Part shown: positions 1 through 9,533 of the stretch, piece by piece
Layout of the letters: each line of letters starts with the position of its first letter
Numbering within the stretch: position 1 is the first letter of the stretch
The notes under the pieces: model-generated
Told to the model about the DNA's origin: nothing
Databases searched by the model: none
Seen by the model: the letters and a program-made list of their open reading frames with translations, nothing else
DNA from: Prorocentrum cordatum
Lineage: Eukaryota > Sar > Dinophyceae > Prorocentrales > Prorocentraceae
NCBI GenBank assembly: GCA_963575745.1
Contig: CAUYUJ010012614.1
Coordinates: 389,390 to 453,389, forward strand
Length of the DNA: 64,000 nt
Direction: 5' to 3'
Translations under genes and position numbers: made by a program

Positions 1-149
1 CAGTGCAAGCACTGATTGGGGAGAAATAGTCAAAAAATAGTCAGGTGACGATTTTGTGGCAGTTCCTGATCATTTTTGAATAGTTGTTTGACTGTTTTTG
101 TTTTTTCTTGCAAAATCCACCTGTAGGAGGAAATGCCCGACCTAAGGTT
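1..149. other. Unassigned lead-in
   Basis: Relatively AT-rich sequence with T-runs near 70-110. No coding region, RNA gene or repeat structure could be supported here. The short open frames across this stretch run into the hexamer repeat that follows and look artefactual. Confidence 0.4.
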
Positions 150-345
150 AGAGGATCGCGCCGCATCGACGATGCATCGCCGATGCATTGTCGATGCAGC
201 TCGATGCGGAGCCCAATCCTCTCCTTGCCGACGCCGCCGATGCTTCGCCGACGTCGCCGATGCGTCGCCAATGCATCGGCGATGCTTCGGCGATGCGGCG
301 CGAGTCTCCGATCCCATGTACTCGGCCCCCATCTAGGAGGCCTCC
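150..345. repeat. CGATGC-type minisatellite
   Basis: Degenerate tandem repetition of CGATGC and CGCCGATG hexamers. It ends near a CCATCTAGGAGGCC border. The same hexamers and a matching border (CCTCCTAGATGGGG, opposite orientation) recur at 24411-24651, so this is a dispersed repeat family and not a one-off. All six frames are open because the unit length is a multiple of three with few stops; the Met/His/Arg/Cys-rich peptides are therefore not evidence of a gene. Confidence 0.75.
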
Positions 346-419
346 ATCGACGGGCCTTGGGACCACCAACAGTCAGGAACGACAGACGAACGTACATGTA
401 ACCGAGCAGGGTCTTTAAT

Positions 420-678
420 GATGCCCCCCCCGCCCCTACGTTCTCGGCTGGCGATGAAACGCGTCCCTCTCCTCCTTGCTCTTCCCCTCATTATCCTCAT
501 CACCATGAGGGGTCCTCATCTCTCCCGCGATCATCAGCGGTTGCCGCCGCGGGGGGAGTAGTGCGAAGGCCTTACGGCCGGTGCCGCCGACCCTGAAGGG
601 AGACGACGACGACAACGACAACGGCGGCGGCGGCGGCGGCAACGACGACAACGCGGACGTGGGCCAGAGTCCTGCGGG
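420..678. other. Low-complexity spacer before element A
   Basis: C-rich then GAC/GGC-rich sequence, with a (CGG)n-like run at about 620-645. It is the 5' flank or possible 5' UTR of the long plus-strand coding ghost that opens near 679. No promoter motif was recognised. Confidence 0.3.
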
Positions 679-2220
679 ATGGTTCTTGGGGTCTCTTCGG
701 AAGTCTTTCGGGGGCCTCTTGGGAGGAACGTCATCGCGGACAACGCTAGAAGAATAGCAGGCGGACCTCCAGCATCCCGCACCGACGTCCCCCACGCCGG
801 AGGATACATTCCCCCCAGGCTGCAGGAGTTCATGATGGAACGGCTCGACCCACACGGCACTCTCCAGAGCAGTATCCTATCGGGTGACAGACGGGCTGTG
901 GAGGCCGGTGCGCGTGTACGAGCGGAGAGGATGCACGACAGACAGGCGGACGAGCAGGCAATGAATAGCAGGACCCTCCGCACCCACGCAGGGCACCGTC
1001 CCTTCGGCAGAAGGAGATCCAGAGCTACTGACCAGAGTCACCATGACGAACAGCGCACCACCACCCCATGGCATGTCGACATCAGGCAGCTGCTGGGCAG
1101 AGGGCCCACCACTAGCCCCTTTGCCGCGTCATTGCCAGCCCTGTGCCCCGACGACGGCACCAGAGACGAGTACCTGGATCGAACCATTTTCTTTCTCGAC
1201 GCCAGACAACGACACGACGAGCAGAACGGTAGGCGCACCACCCATACCCCAGAAGACAGGTCTTCCATCAGCGAGGATCAGGCCCAAAGCTTGGCCCACG
1301 GGATGCTGATCGACGACAGCCCTGGAACAGAACCTGGCAGCTGGATTTCACGGGCCATATGGCTTTGCCTGGCCCCCCACTACCTTCCTCTGCTCCGACC
1401 CGTCCTGCAGGCGAGAGGCACGGACCCAAGGCCCCACGAGGTCATCACCAGATGGCTTCCCCTGGCAGGGGTACACACCCCAGCGGACCTCGTGCTCCGG
1501 CTCAGAGCGGACGGCGACGGTCCCGACCCACTCACTTATGCAACCCTGGATAACGGGCACATCAGGATCCTCCTCAGGAGACTCGGCGGGTCCGCGTGCT
1601 ACACACAGACCGAGGCCAACAAGATGGTCCGTCTACTAATCGAAAGCCTAGCAGAGGGCATCGCCACAGTAGGCGCGCCCCCTGGGGATGCCCCCGCCCT
1701 CCCCAGGGAAGGTAGTGACCCCGTCCCCGTCCCCTCGTGGGACTTCGGGGACGACAGCCCGGTCTGCTTATGCTGTAGCGGAGAACTCTCAGGGATCGCC
1801 GAGGTGCTGATCCCCTGCGGACACAGGTTACGCAGCGACTGCCTTAGACAGTGGCGGCTCTGCCAACCCGCAGTGTTCAGGGACGGGGGCAGGTCCATGC
1901 CCATTCGATGCCCGCAATGTAGGAAAGACGACAGGGGCGGCATCACCGTCAGACTAAGTGAGCCGACTCACAGCACGGGTGGTGGAATGACAGACGACCC
2001 ACTCGAGCTGGTGCAACTCCGCGACGGCGCCATCCCACCGCTCAGACCTGCCATCAGGCTGATGGAACTAGCAGGCGCAATCCATCAGCTCAGCCCGGAA
2101 CTGGATTGTTTGCGCGCCCAGCTGGCTGGTATCCCTCAGGAGGCCCCGCACCTACCTGACCGTCGGAGACATGAGGAACATCCACGACCGCATACAAGAC
2201 AAGAGGCGCAGGCTGGGTAG
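679..2220 (+). CDS. RING-finger-like protein segment at the 5' end of element A
   Basis: An open frame of 513 codons. Around residues 360-415 it has CLCC, then CGHRLRSDCLRQW, then RCPQCR, the layout of a RING-type zinc finger (C-x2-C ... C-x-H ... C ... C-x2-C). The residue normally His or Cys two places after the Leu/Phe (CGHxF[H/C]xxC) is Arg here, codon CGC, so one zinc ligand appears lost. RING domains usually serve E3 ubiquitin ligases; that role is inferred only from the fold. The N-terminal 350 residues are not recognised. The ATG at 679 is simply the first in the frame, so the true start is unknown. The frame ends at 2220 but coding-like sequence resumes in other frames, so this looks like one piece of a longer polyprotein. 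Confidence 0.5.
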   Translation: MVLGVSSEVFRGPLGRNVIADNARRIAGGPPASRTDVPHAGGYIPPRLQEFMMERLDPHGTLQSSILSGDRRAVEAGARVRAERMHDRQADEQAMNSRTLRTHAGHRPFGRRRSRATDQSHHDEQRTTTPWHVDIRQLLGRGPTTSPFAASLPALCPDDGTRDEYLDRTIFFLDARQRHDEQNGRRTTHTPEDRSSISEDQAQSLAHGMLIDDSPGTEPGSWISRAIWLCLAPHYLPLLRPVLQARGTDPRPHEVITRWLPLAGVHTPADLVLRLRADGDGPDPLTYATLDNGHIRILLRRLGGSACYTQTEANKMVRLLIESLAEGIATVGAPPGDAPALPREGSDPVPVPSWDFGDDSPVCLCCSGELSGIAEVLIPCGHRLRSDCLRQWRLCQPAVFRDGGRSMPIRCPQCRKDDRGGITVRLSEPTHSTGGGMTDDPLELVQLRDGAIPPLRPAIRLMELAGAIHQLSPELDCLRAQLAGIPQEAPHLPDRRRHEEHPRPHTRQEAQAG

Positions 2221-2316
2221 CGAAGACAACGGCATGGATGTGGACGACCCCCCTCCGGCCCCAGAGCAGGGGGAGATCAAACTGGCCAGTCTGGCACCAC
2301 CGACCCAGCTCCCCCC

Positions 2317-3127
2317 TTGCCTGTCCCACCACCTCCCCCGAACAGACAGGCCAGAATCAGACAGGTCCCCCTAATCATCCACGGTCGCTGGACTCTCCTA
2401 CTAGGGCGCAACCCGCCAGACGATGAACCGAGGCTCCGAGGCCCGCCCACGTTCCCAATCTCACTCCTTGCCGCAACGGCCAGGGAAGTCGCGGCAGACC
2501 CAGTGGTGTCCAGGCGACCATACTTAGGGCACAGCGCAGGTGATGAAACCGAGGTCACCTACACCCTGGCTGGTCCGAACGCGTGGGAGCAAATCGAATC
2601 CCTGGTCAGCGAGCGCTCCCTTTCCACCAGCGGAGCACTCGCCGGGGCCACCATAAGAATCCTGGCCGACACGCAGGCCTCCCAGACTGAAGCCGCCTGG
2701 GCTGCAGCCTCTGCGGCAGGAGGCCCCATGTAGAATGATGGCCCTGGGATCAGACGGGGCGCCGAGCCCAGGCGGCCCAGACCCAGTGGAAATCACAGCC
2801 ATGGCCCACGCTAGATGGGGGTTACACCAGCAGAATCCCGCACCTGGTCCCGATCGGGAATCCATACAAGACTGGACGCGCACCCCCCCCCCGATGCAGC
2901 AGCTCATCGCAGCGCGGTTCGACATATCAGGCAGACCGGCCTATGCCGTGATCCCGCCCTCCATCGTGGTACGCTGGGGCGCAGCCAGCGCGGATACGTC
3001 AGACGCCCTGCACATCTTGGTACTTGACAGCGGGAACGACTCCGTCGTCGCCCAGATCACCCGATGGCGAGATGAGCTCGCCAGCCTGGAAAGCTCCTGC
3101 ATCCTCGCCGATTGGACCACCACCTAG
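2317..3127 (+). pseudogene. Element A coding continuation, unrecognised
   Basis: Two adjoining frames (2317-2733 and 2735-3127) carry globular-looking protein with balanced composition, for example VPLIIHGRWTLLLG, AGPNAWEQIESLVS and YAVIPPSIVVRWG. They follow the RING segment on the same strand with no obvious regulatory gap. A frameshift between 2210 and 2320, and a stop at 2731-2733 directly before the next ATG, separate them from their neighbours. I do not recognise a domain. Simplest reading: part of the same decayed polyprotein. Confidence 0.4.
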
Positions 3128-4802
3128 ATACAGTTACCGAAAGACGAGCTCCTGCTCGTGCCAGGCCTTGAGCAGCCTTTTCACCGCGTGCTCCGCTGCA
3201 GACCAGCGCGCCCCGAGGTCGGCGCCCGAGGACTTGGGCTACCGCTGGGCAACCTTCAGGCTGCTGCCCAAGCATCCACGATGCATCGCGCGACAGCATG
3301 CACGTGGAGAATGCGCGAAACCAGCGACTCCTTGCACATCCCTGTCCGGAACCCTGCGCTATGCTCGGCATGCGCAATCGCATCCGCTGCAGCCCCCCCC
3401 CTGGGCACCGAGCAGGAATCTGCGCCGCTGGACTTCTCCTGCTCCGGATGCCCGAGAGGGCAGCAGCCCCGGTGCTATGGCGTCTGCGCGACGAGCTGCC
3501 TCGTGTCCTCGGGCGCGGTAATCCGAATCAGGCCCTTGCCCCCGGAAGGGTCCTCCTAGAAGGCGCCTGGGGCGGTGGCCCATCCTTCGCGCGCCTGGCT
3601 GACCTGGAGGACGGGTTTCACCTGGGGTGGAACCTCGCCGACATGGGCCAGTCCCGCCCGGAGGGCGTCCTCGAAGCAATCGAGGCCACCGCGGGGCCAG
3701 GTTCTGTGGGGCGGGTATCGACGGTGTACGCTTGGTTCCCAGATGCCTCGGACTACAGACACGTGGCCCAAGTCCGGATTTGCCTGGCCGCGGCTGACGC
3801 GATGGCAGCCGCCTTCGTGGGGACCTGCCGAATCGCGATCGGTGCGCAGACAGTTCGAATCTTCCCAGTAATCCCCGCCAGGGGCTCCGTCCATCGCAGC
3901 GCCGGGCGCCCCGGGAGCGCCGGGAACGCGCGGGCGCCCTCGCGCGCGACGCAATCAGACACTCGCCCAGGAGCGCCGTGCATTCCCAGATCCTCGAAGT
4001 CACGGTACGGGGCCGCCGTGGAGCACAAATCGGCGGTGCTCAGACCAGGGCCATGAGGGCCGACGCCTGGCTCCCCGGCCACAGCGCCCTCAGACTCTAC
4101 TCTGCGACAGTGGGGTCCGCGGGCAACTTCTCACGAGACTGTGGCCGCTGCCCTGCAGCCCCGACGGAGCGCCCCTCCCCGCGGGTTCGCGAGCATCGCC
4201 GCCCGACGTAACTGACGACTGGCGCCGAGACAACGCCAGGGCCTTGCAAAGGGGAGCTCCCGACGCCGCCCAGCGCAGAGACGACCGACGGGGCGGCCCG
4301 AGGGACTGCGAGACCACGATCCACCCTGGGGAGTATCTCATCGCCACATTGGCGGCGGGCGGAGTCATGTTAGTCAGTGCGAGCGGAGAAACAGGCCTCC
4401 TCCTCGCCGGCGCGCCCGCGCGGGTCGCAATTTTGCCCCCAGCCGACGTCGGACGCGCGGGCAGCCAACAGGGGGGGGGGACAGACCGCAGGCGCGCGTC
4501 AAGTTACAGCTCGCTGCGGGGGCAGTGCATGCCGCGCGCCCGCATGCGCCCCCGGCAGCTGCCCCCTCCCGCGGGTCGGCAAGGGCGCGCGCTAGCCAGC
4601 CAGCGCAGCGCCGATCCCCAGACGCACCGCGGCCGCTCTGAATCCCCTGCCGCGTCCCGCCAGGCCTGCCCAGTACCCGGACCTCGCCGGAGTCCTTCTG
4701 AGAACTTGCCGCGCCGCACAAGGGCAACGTGCACCCCTGGTAAGAGCGGGCCATGACGCCGCGCGCGTAGCGCACGGGATCGCGGGGGGCTTCCTGGCCC
4801 GT
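3128..4802 (+). pseudogene. Element A coding continuation, unrecognised, heavily frameshifted
   Basis: Coding-like stretches shift among frames: a segment in 3298-4056 (WNLADMGQSRPEGVLEAIEA, then HVAQVRICLAAADAMAAAFV) and another at about 4310-4440 (HPGEYLIATLAAGGVMLVSA). Between them lie arginine-rich translations typical of the wrong frame. GC content is very high, which keeps long spurious frames open on both strands. No domain was identified. It is included because it links the RING segment to the next long frame on the same strand. Confidence 0.3.
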
Positions 4803-6065
4803 GTGCCGGAACAGGCCGTGCATGATTTCGCAAGAGCAATTCAAGCTAGGATGGCCCTGGGCATCCGGGGGCACCTCGAAGGGTGGCCGCTGCGCAGATA
4901 CAACTGGGACTTGTTCGCCGCCATCTGGACCCTGCAGCTGGCCAACCCAGCAAACCTCGACCGTGGCCGCCTGTGCCAATTGTTCCGAGAAGTGGGCATC
5001 AGGGACGAAGCCGCAAGGCAGCTCCCTTTCACACAATGGTTTGCCCCCGAACCGGACCCGACATACACCGCCCATCAGGCTTGGCTCGACGCTCCAGGTT
5101 CGAGAGGCACTGACATCGACGCGTCCACCAGTCACGCCATGGAAGAGGGCACCCTGGACAGGTTAGAGCAGCTGACCACGAGACTTGGTGATCTACACTG
5201 GGAAGACAGGCGGAGACAAGACCCCGGAAGAGCGCCTGGGCGCAGGAGAGGCATGACACCGCAAGAGGGCGGTTCGGCCTTCCCTCTTAACTTAAGTGCC
5301 AGCGGCAACAGAAGCAGAAACCGACGCAACATGCCCCCGCCGGCCAGGGCGACCACCCCCCCGGCGGCCGACATCGACGGCACCGCGGGCCCTTCCGCCG
5401 ACAATGCAGGCACATCGTCAGCGGTAGGCAGAAGCGGTGCCCCGATCGGGGGCCACACCCCCGGGCCTCGCAAGGGGGGAGGCAGACGCCCCACGGGCAA
5501 CAACGGCTCGCAAGCCACAAACACGGCCCCCACGGCCCCCACGAGTGGGCACGACTGCCCAGGCGAAGGAGGCGGAGACCCCGCCTCCGTCGACAGCGCC
5601 CACAACACCGCCCCCAGCCAGAGTCCAGGGCCTCCCAGTCCCAGCGACCGGCAGCAGGAGCCCCCACCGAGGACCTCCAACCCGGCGGGGGCTGACCCCA
5701 GCCGCCCGCCAGGAGAAACAACCTTCAGGGCAACGCTCCTGGCGCGACCCGTGCCCGACGCCGCCCTGAGAAACGATCTCGACCCCCTAGGCCGAGGTGG
5801 CGCGCCCAGGGTCGGCGAGAACCTTCCGCCCTGCATGGGGGCCGATTGGAGAAGAGCTCTGGGCGCCCTATCGACCCCCCTTCAGGCGGCGATAGGGGGC
5901 GGTGCAGGCGCCCCGGCTGGTCTTTCCGCAGACTGGCGAAACAACCGTTCCAGCTCCTATCGTCCAACGCTGTCACCGTCATGCTCCGCGTTGATGCGGG
6001 CCCCGAAGGCGCAGGCACCACCGGCGAAATGCCAGGCGGCCACGACGGGGGCGGCGGAGGCCTAA
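4803..6065 (+). CDS. Element A segment: helical N-part plus Pro/Ser/Gly-rich linker
   Basis: An open frame of 420 codons. In-frame coding-like sequence precedes the ATG (GIAGGFLARVPEQAVHDFARA), so the start is arbitrary. Residues 1-150 look globular and helical (YNWDLFAAIWTLQLANPANL, LCQLFREVGI). From about residue 160 onward the protein is a low-complexity Pro/Gly/Ser/Thr/Asn linker. Overlapping frames at 5846-6319 and 6163-6891 continue the coding signal toward the methyltransferase, which implies at least two frameshifts. No known domain was recognised. Confidence 0.4.
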   Translation: MPEQAVHDFARAIQARMALGIRGHLEGWPLRRYNWDLFAAIWTLQLANPANLDRGRLCQLFREVGIRDEAARQLPFTQWFAPEPDPTYTAHQAWLDAPGSRGTDIDASTSHAMEEGTLDRLEQLTTRLGDLHWEDRRRQDPGRAPGRRRGMTPQEGGSAFPLNLSASGNRSRNRRNMPPPARATTPPAADIDGTAGPSADNAGTSSAVGRSGAPIGGHTPGPRKGGGRRPTGNNGSQATNTAPTAPTSGHDCPGEGGGDPASVDSAHNTAPSQSPGPPSPSDRQQEPPPRTSNPAGADPSRPPGETTFRATLLARPVPDAALRNDLDPLGRGGAPRVGENLPPCMGADWRRALGALSTPLQAAIGGGAGAPAGLSADWRNNRSSSYRPTLSPSCSALMRAPKAQAPPAKCQAATTGAAEA

Positions 6066-6162
6066 TCACGCCTGGCGCGCAGAACGAGGGCGCCCCCCGC
6101 CCGCGAGCGGCAGGCAGAAGCCCGGGGCCCGAGCAAAGAGACCCCGACGCCCGCGTCCCTCA

Positions 6163-6834
6163 ATGCTCTCTCCCCCCGCGCCCAGGACAGGAAGGGGCAT
6201 TCCTAGAGCTCCCGCCCGGGCGGCCGCGAGACAAGGAACCCGAAGTTGCAGACGAACCCCCAGATCAGACACTGCAGTGCGGCGACCCGCGCGCGAACGC
6301 TCCAGAAGGCCTCATGTAGCAATCCCTGGCACTCGCTCCCTGAGAGAGCTCTGGGACGGAGGCCCCAGGCGCGACGGCGCACCCCAGCCAAGCGTTGGCG
6401 AACAGTGCAGGGGGGCAAGTCGACCTGCGCAGAGCCCCGCTAACGCCCATGACCACAGGCAACGAAGAGCCAGACGCCGCGTCGTCGAGACCCGTCCGGA
6501 GGAAGCCACCGCAGCCCCAGCCCCGGCGGACGTATTGCAGCAAGTCTGGGCGCGCCGCCGCGACGAGCATGCGGGGCTCTCCACGGTCGCCCCCCCCCCC
6601 CCAGACGCGATCCTGGCCGCGTGCCAGGTCGCAGGTCTCGATGACAGCTTGGTCCCGGGAACCCTTCGATCTCTCCAGGAGCGAGGAACCGTCTCCCGTG
6701 GACCAGCGCACGCTGCCTGGCAAATAACAGGGCAGCTGCGCCTCGAACAAGGCACCAGGGACGACGCGCGGTGGACCTCACTCAGCAAACCAGAGTTCGG
6801 GTCGAAGACCCCAGACCAAACCCCAGCAGCGAGA
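6163..6834 (+). pseudogene. Element A segment immediately upstream of the methyltransferase
   Basis: An open frame in which the later part looks like real protein (PADVLQQVWARRRDEH, then DAILAACQVAGLDDSLVPGT and AAWQITGQLRLEQGT). It ends just as the methyltransferase motif I begins in another frame. It probably represents the N-terminal extension of the methyltransferase region. No domain was recognised. Confidence 0.35.
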
Positions 6835-7975
6835 CAGGGGCAAGCATTCACCTTGTCTCCCTCTTTGACGGCTGCGGACTGGCCAGGCTAGCGGTTGGAG
6901 ACTTGCTGACAAGAATCTCCGCAAGCCAACGGTTCCGAACCTCCGTTTTCGTGGAAATCAACGATGAAACCGCCAGCGCCGTCGAACAATCATGGTTCCA
7001 ACCTACTGCCACGGCCTGCGACAGCGGCCCCCCGCGCAGGCGCCCGTGCAAGGACGTTTGGGACATGTTCCGAGGCAGCGGCACTGACACCCCTTGGTAA
7101 AGACAGGTGAGGTCCCTCGACCCCAACGGCCTGGTCCTCATCGTAGCCGGACCGCCATGAACCAACCTGTCCTCCGCGGGCCGGTCCAGAGGACTCGACG
7201 GCCTGGCGGGTCCCCAGTCAGTGAACTTCTTCGCCGTCCCCCGGCCTGGCCTGGGCGCAGGCTAGCAGGCTCAGATCAGACCTCCGAATCGTCGTGCTGG
7301 CGCCACGATGAACCCAGCGCGCAGACATGTCATGTGCAGCATTGGGGGAGACCCCAGCCGGATGGGCCGTCAAACTCAACGCAGCCAGCGCAGTGGCGAG
7401 TCCCAGGAAAAGTATATGGATCAGCAACTGCCCCCCCCCGCGGAAGACACCATCTCATGCCCGAGGCTCCCATGGCCATGGGGGCGCAGGTGGTCGTTCA
7501 GACCAGACGGCAGGATCCCTACATGGACTCAGTCAAGAGCGCCAGCATCATAACCAGACTCGATACTCCCCAGCTGCTATCAGACGCACCCACGCTGCCT
7601 GCTGTGTGACGAGGACAGCCGGCACATATGGTTCCTACGCATGCTGGGCAATACCAAGGACGGCGTGCGAAGCATCCTCGCAGAGACGAACGCCGAGAGC
7701 TCTTGCCCAGGATGCACGGAGGGGCTCACCCTCGTCATGCAAAGCACGAGAAAGCCACGGAGAGCAAGGTCAAGGCCTGGGCCGCCTGGCTCATGAGTGA
7801 GGGCAGGGCGCGCGGACTCCGAACCCCATCCCCGGACGAGCGCGCCCGCGCGGTCGGACTGGGGGGATGCTGCGCATCCCTGGGCATCGCGGGGAGAAGA
7901 CTCTTCGACGCTGTTGGCATGCGCTTCGACCCGCGCTGCTTGCAGCGCAGGATGGTGTGCGTCATCCTCGCATAG
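6835..7975 (+). pseudogene. DNMT3-like C5 cytosine methyltransferase domain, broken
   Basis: Motifs of a C5 DNA methyltransferase occur in the right order. Motif I is VSLFDGCGLARLAVGDLL (about 6853-6906). The motif IV region reads VAGPP-stop-TNLS then AGRSRGLDGLAGPQS (7141-7225), matching the PCNDLS...GL.G pattern of DNMT3 enzymes. Motif VIII-like SPRKSIWISNCPP lies at about 7400-7440. The C-terminal motif IX/X region reads ERARAVGLGGCCASLG and DAVGMRFDP (7838-7935). The catalytic Pro-Cys is lost: the Cys codon is TGA at 7158-7160. There is another stop at 7098-7100 and at least two frameshifts. Family knowledge: these enzymes methylate cytosine at C5, usually in CpG. This copy cannot be active as read. 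Its place before an endonuclease fits the DNMT-carrying retrotransposons known from dinoflagellates. Confidence 0.72.
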
Positions 7976-8419
7976 AACAGAAACGACCCGCTCCCGGGTT
8001 CGCAACCAAGCGCTCCCAACGAAGGTCACATCCTGGCTGCCTGGCGGACAGCCCATGCCTTTGCTGCGACACAATGCCCCTGTGCGCCTCTCAGGAACTC
8101 CCCCTTCCCAGACGACGTCCTGCGCGCCCTGCAGGGACATGGGCTCTTCCCCAATGGTCCGCCGTTCCCCTAGACTCAGGACATGACCTCGGGGCGCTCC
8201 ACGGAGCCCTGGGGTCGCCCACTGGGCATGCCCTGGTGCCAGGACCTAGGTCCCGCGCGTGCCAGCAAGCGTGCGTCGCGCTCAACAGAGCCCTGGCCCT
8301 GCATTGTAACCACTCCGTGCGGTGCCCTCGATCACTTTGGGCGCTCCTGGAACAACCCCACGTGGGCTGAGCTATGCGCCTCGTTTTCCTTACAGGACCT
8401 GATCGACGCCCTCTCATTG
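7976..8419 (+). pseudogene. Linker between methyltransferase and endonuclease
   Basis: Coding-like sequence with frame changes. The frame ending at 8530 includes WAELCASFSLQDLIDALSLA and WLVGACATLGTQLHA (about 8365-8490), which look like genuine protein. There is no domain assignment. It bridges the methyltransferase C-terminus and the endonuclease start on the same strand. Confidence 0.3.
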
Positions 8420-9012
8420 GCAGGGCCAGAAGCACAGACTCGCCCTGCATGGCTTGTCGGAGCGTGCGCTACCTTAGGAACACAACTGCACGCAAAAATC
8501 AGAGTACGCACGCGGTGCTTTCCCACATGACCAGCAATGGTAGGATCGGCTTCATTCAGGAGACGCATTGGTCGGAGCACGATGCCGCCGTCTGGGCCGC
8601 CATGTTCCCCGCCAGGACCCTGGTGGCTTCCCCGGCCTACGCCGGTCCCGGTGGTGGCTTGGCGGGCGGCGTGGTATCGCCCTGGTGAGTTCAGTCGTCC
8701 TTGTCCCCGGCTGCGCCGCGGCTGCCAGCCTCGCCCGCAGCGGTCACGCTTTCCGCGTGGTCTCCTTCTATCTCCCTCCTTCCAGAAAGGCGGAGACCAT
8801 TGCGGCGATGTACCAAGCCATCGAGACCTGGGACGTCACTCCAACATGCTGGGGCGGAGACGCCAACCTTCATATTGACCATCCCATGGGGCGGAGAGTC
8901 GGAGGACGTCGCGGCCCTCGCCGACCTGCTCAGCAGGGCCGGCTCGTTCATTCCCCACGCTGACGGCCCGGCCAGGGTCGACGCCGACAGCGATGCCGAG
9001 GCACAGCCCTAG
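8420..9012 (+). pseudogene. APE-type endonuclease domain of a LINE, 3'-truncated
   Basis: The frame to 8688 has GRIGFIQETHWSEHD, the catalytic Glu motif of LINE apurinic/apyrimidinic-type endonucleases, then GPGGGLAGGV. After a frameshift it continues RVVSFYLPPSRKAETI and CWGGDANLHIDHP, the GD(F/A)N motif. A second frameshift leads to EDVAALADLLSRAG and the frame ends at 9012. The C-terminal His motif of the fold and the RT domain are missing. Family knowledge: this enzyme nicks target DNA to prime reverse transcription. Truncated and frameshifted, so presumed inactive. Confidence 0.65.
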
Positions 9013-9366
9013 GACGTAAACTCACATTTGCCCCCCTCAACCGCCCCCCCCCCCTGGTTTCAACATGCCCTTCAACTCAATCAAGGTCGCGTTTGCGACC
9101 CCTTCGCGCAGATCCTGCCCCCTACCCCCTACCTCCGCCAGCTATAGATCGAATCGCGTTCGCCAATCTGGACACATGTGTAGCAGGAGCGCCAGCAGGA
9201 GTCCAAGACGGTCCAATATGCCCCCAAGACGTTCCAATAACCCAAGACGGCCCAAGGTGGCCCTAATACGGCCCAAGACGGCCCCAAGACGGCCCCAAGT
9301 CGGCCCAACAAGCTCTCGCCGTCTCATTACTATTGTTATTGCCATGCACCCGCTACCACAAACGTC
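9013..9366. repeat. Short tandem CCAAGACGG-type repeat
   Basis: Between about 9205 and 9305 a degenerate unit close to CCAAGACGGCC recurs every 9-12 bases. It is the reverse-complement theme of the CTTGGGGCC-type array at 51545-52210 and of the intron at 16886-17343, so it belongs to a dispersed simple-repeat family. The rest of the stretch shows no gene. Confidence 0.5.
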
Positions 9367-9391
9367 GGTTCAGTAGCCGCTTGGGCTCATA
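9367..9391 (+). other. Weak spliced-leader-like sequence
   Basis: TCAGTAGCCGCTTGGGCTC resembles the dinoflagellate spliced-leader exon (core CCGTAGCCATTTTGGCTC) with several mismatches. It lies about 165 bases upstream of the first coding segment at 9534. A relic leader from a retroposed mRNA would explain both its position and the lack of clear introns downstream, but the match is weak enough to be chance. Confidence 0.25.
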
Positions 9392-9533
9392 AATATTGCA
9401 TAGAAGCTCGCGGAAGACATTGCGCTCGATCTCCCACAGGAGCAAGATTTGGATGATGACATAGCCCTCGACGTGGCGAGGCCTCGTCGAAGAGGGCCTG
9501 CAGACAAAAAACGATGTTGTAACAGTTGTTCTC

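Larger units (their letters stand above)
679..9012 (+). mobile_element. Element A: 5' part of a large retroelement (RING - methyltransferase - APE endonuclease)
   Basis: Nearly gap-free plus-strand coding ghost of 8.3 kb, broken by frameshifts and a few stops. In order it shows a RING-like finger (about 1754-1930), several unrecognised conserved-looking stretches, a Pro/Ala/Arg-rich linker (5270-6500), a C5 cytosine methyltransferase (6835-7975) and an apurinic endonuclease-like domain (8420-9012) with QETH and GDAN motifs. It stops inside the endonuclease, where RT would be expected next; the following DNA is unrelated. Calling it a retroelement rests on the endonuclease and on established reports of DNMT-bearing retrotransposons in dinoflagellates. 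Membership in the same family as elements B and C is inference. Confidence 0.6.

Noticed and set aside
30-418. Several open frames with Met-His-Arg-Arg-Cys repeats
   Set aside because: The hexamer CGATGC repeat keeps every frame open; the same peptides appear on both strands and at 24435-24636.
5132-5836. Minus-strand frames opposite the Pro-rich linker of element A
   Set aside because: Mirror frames of a GC-rich low-complexity coding region; no domain, and the coding signal is on the plus strand.
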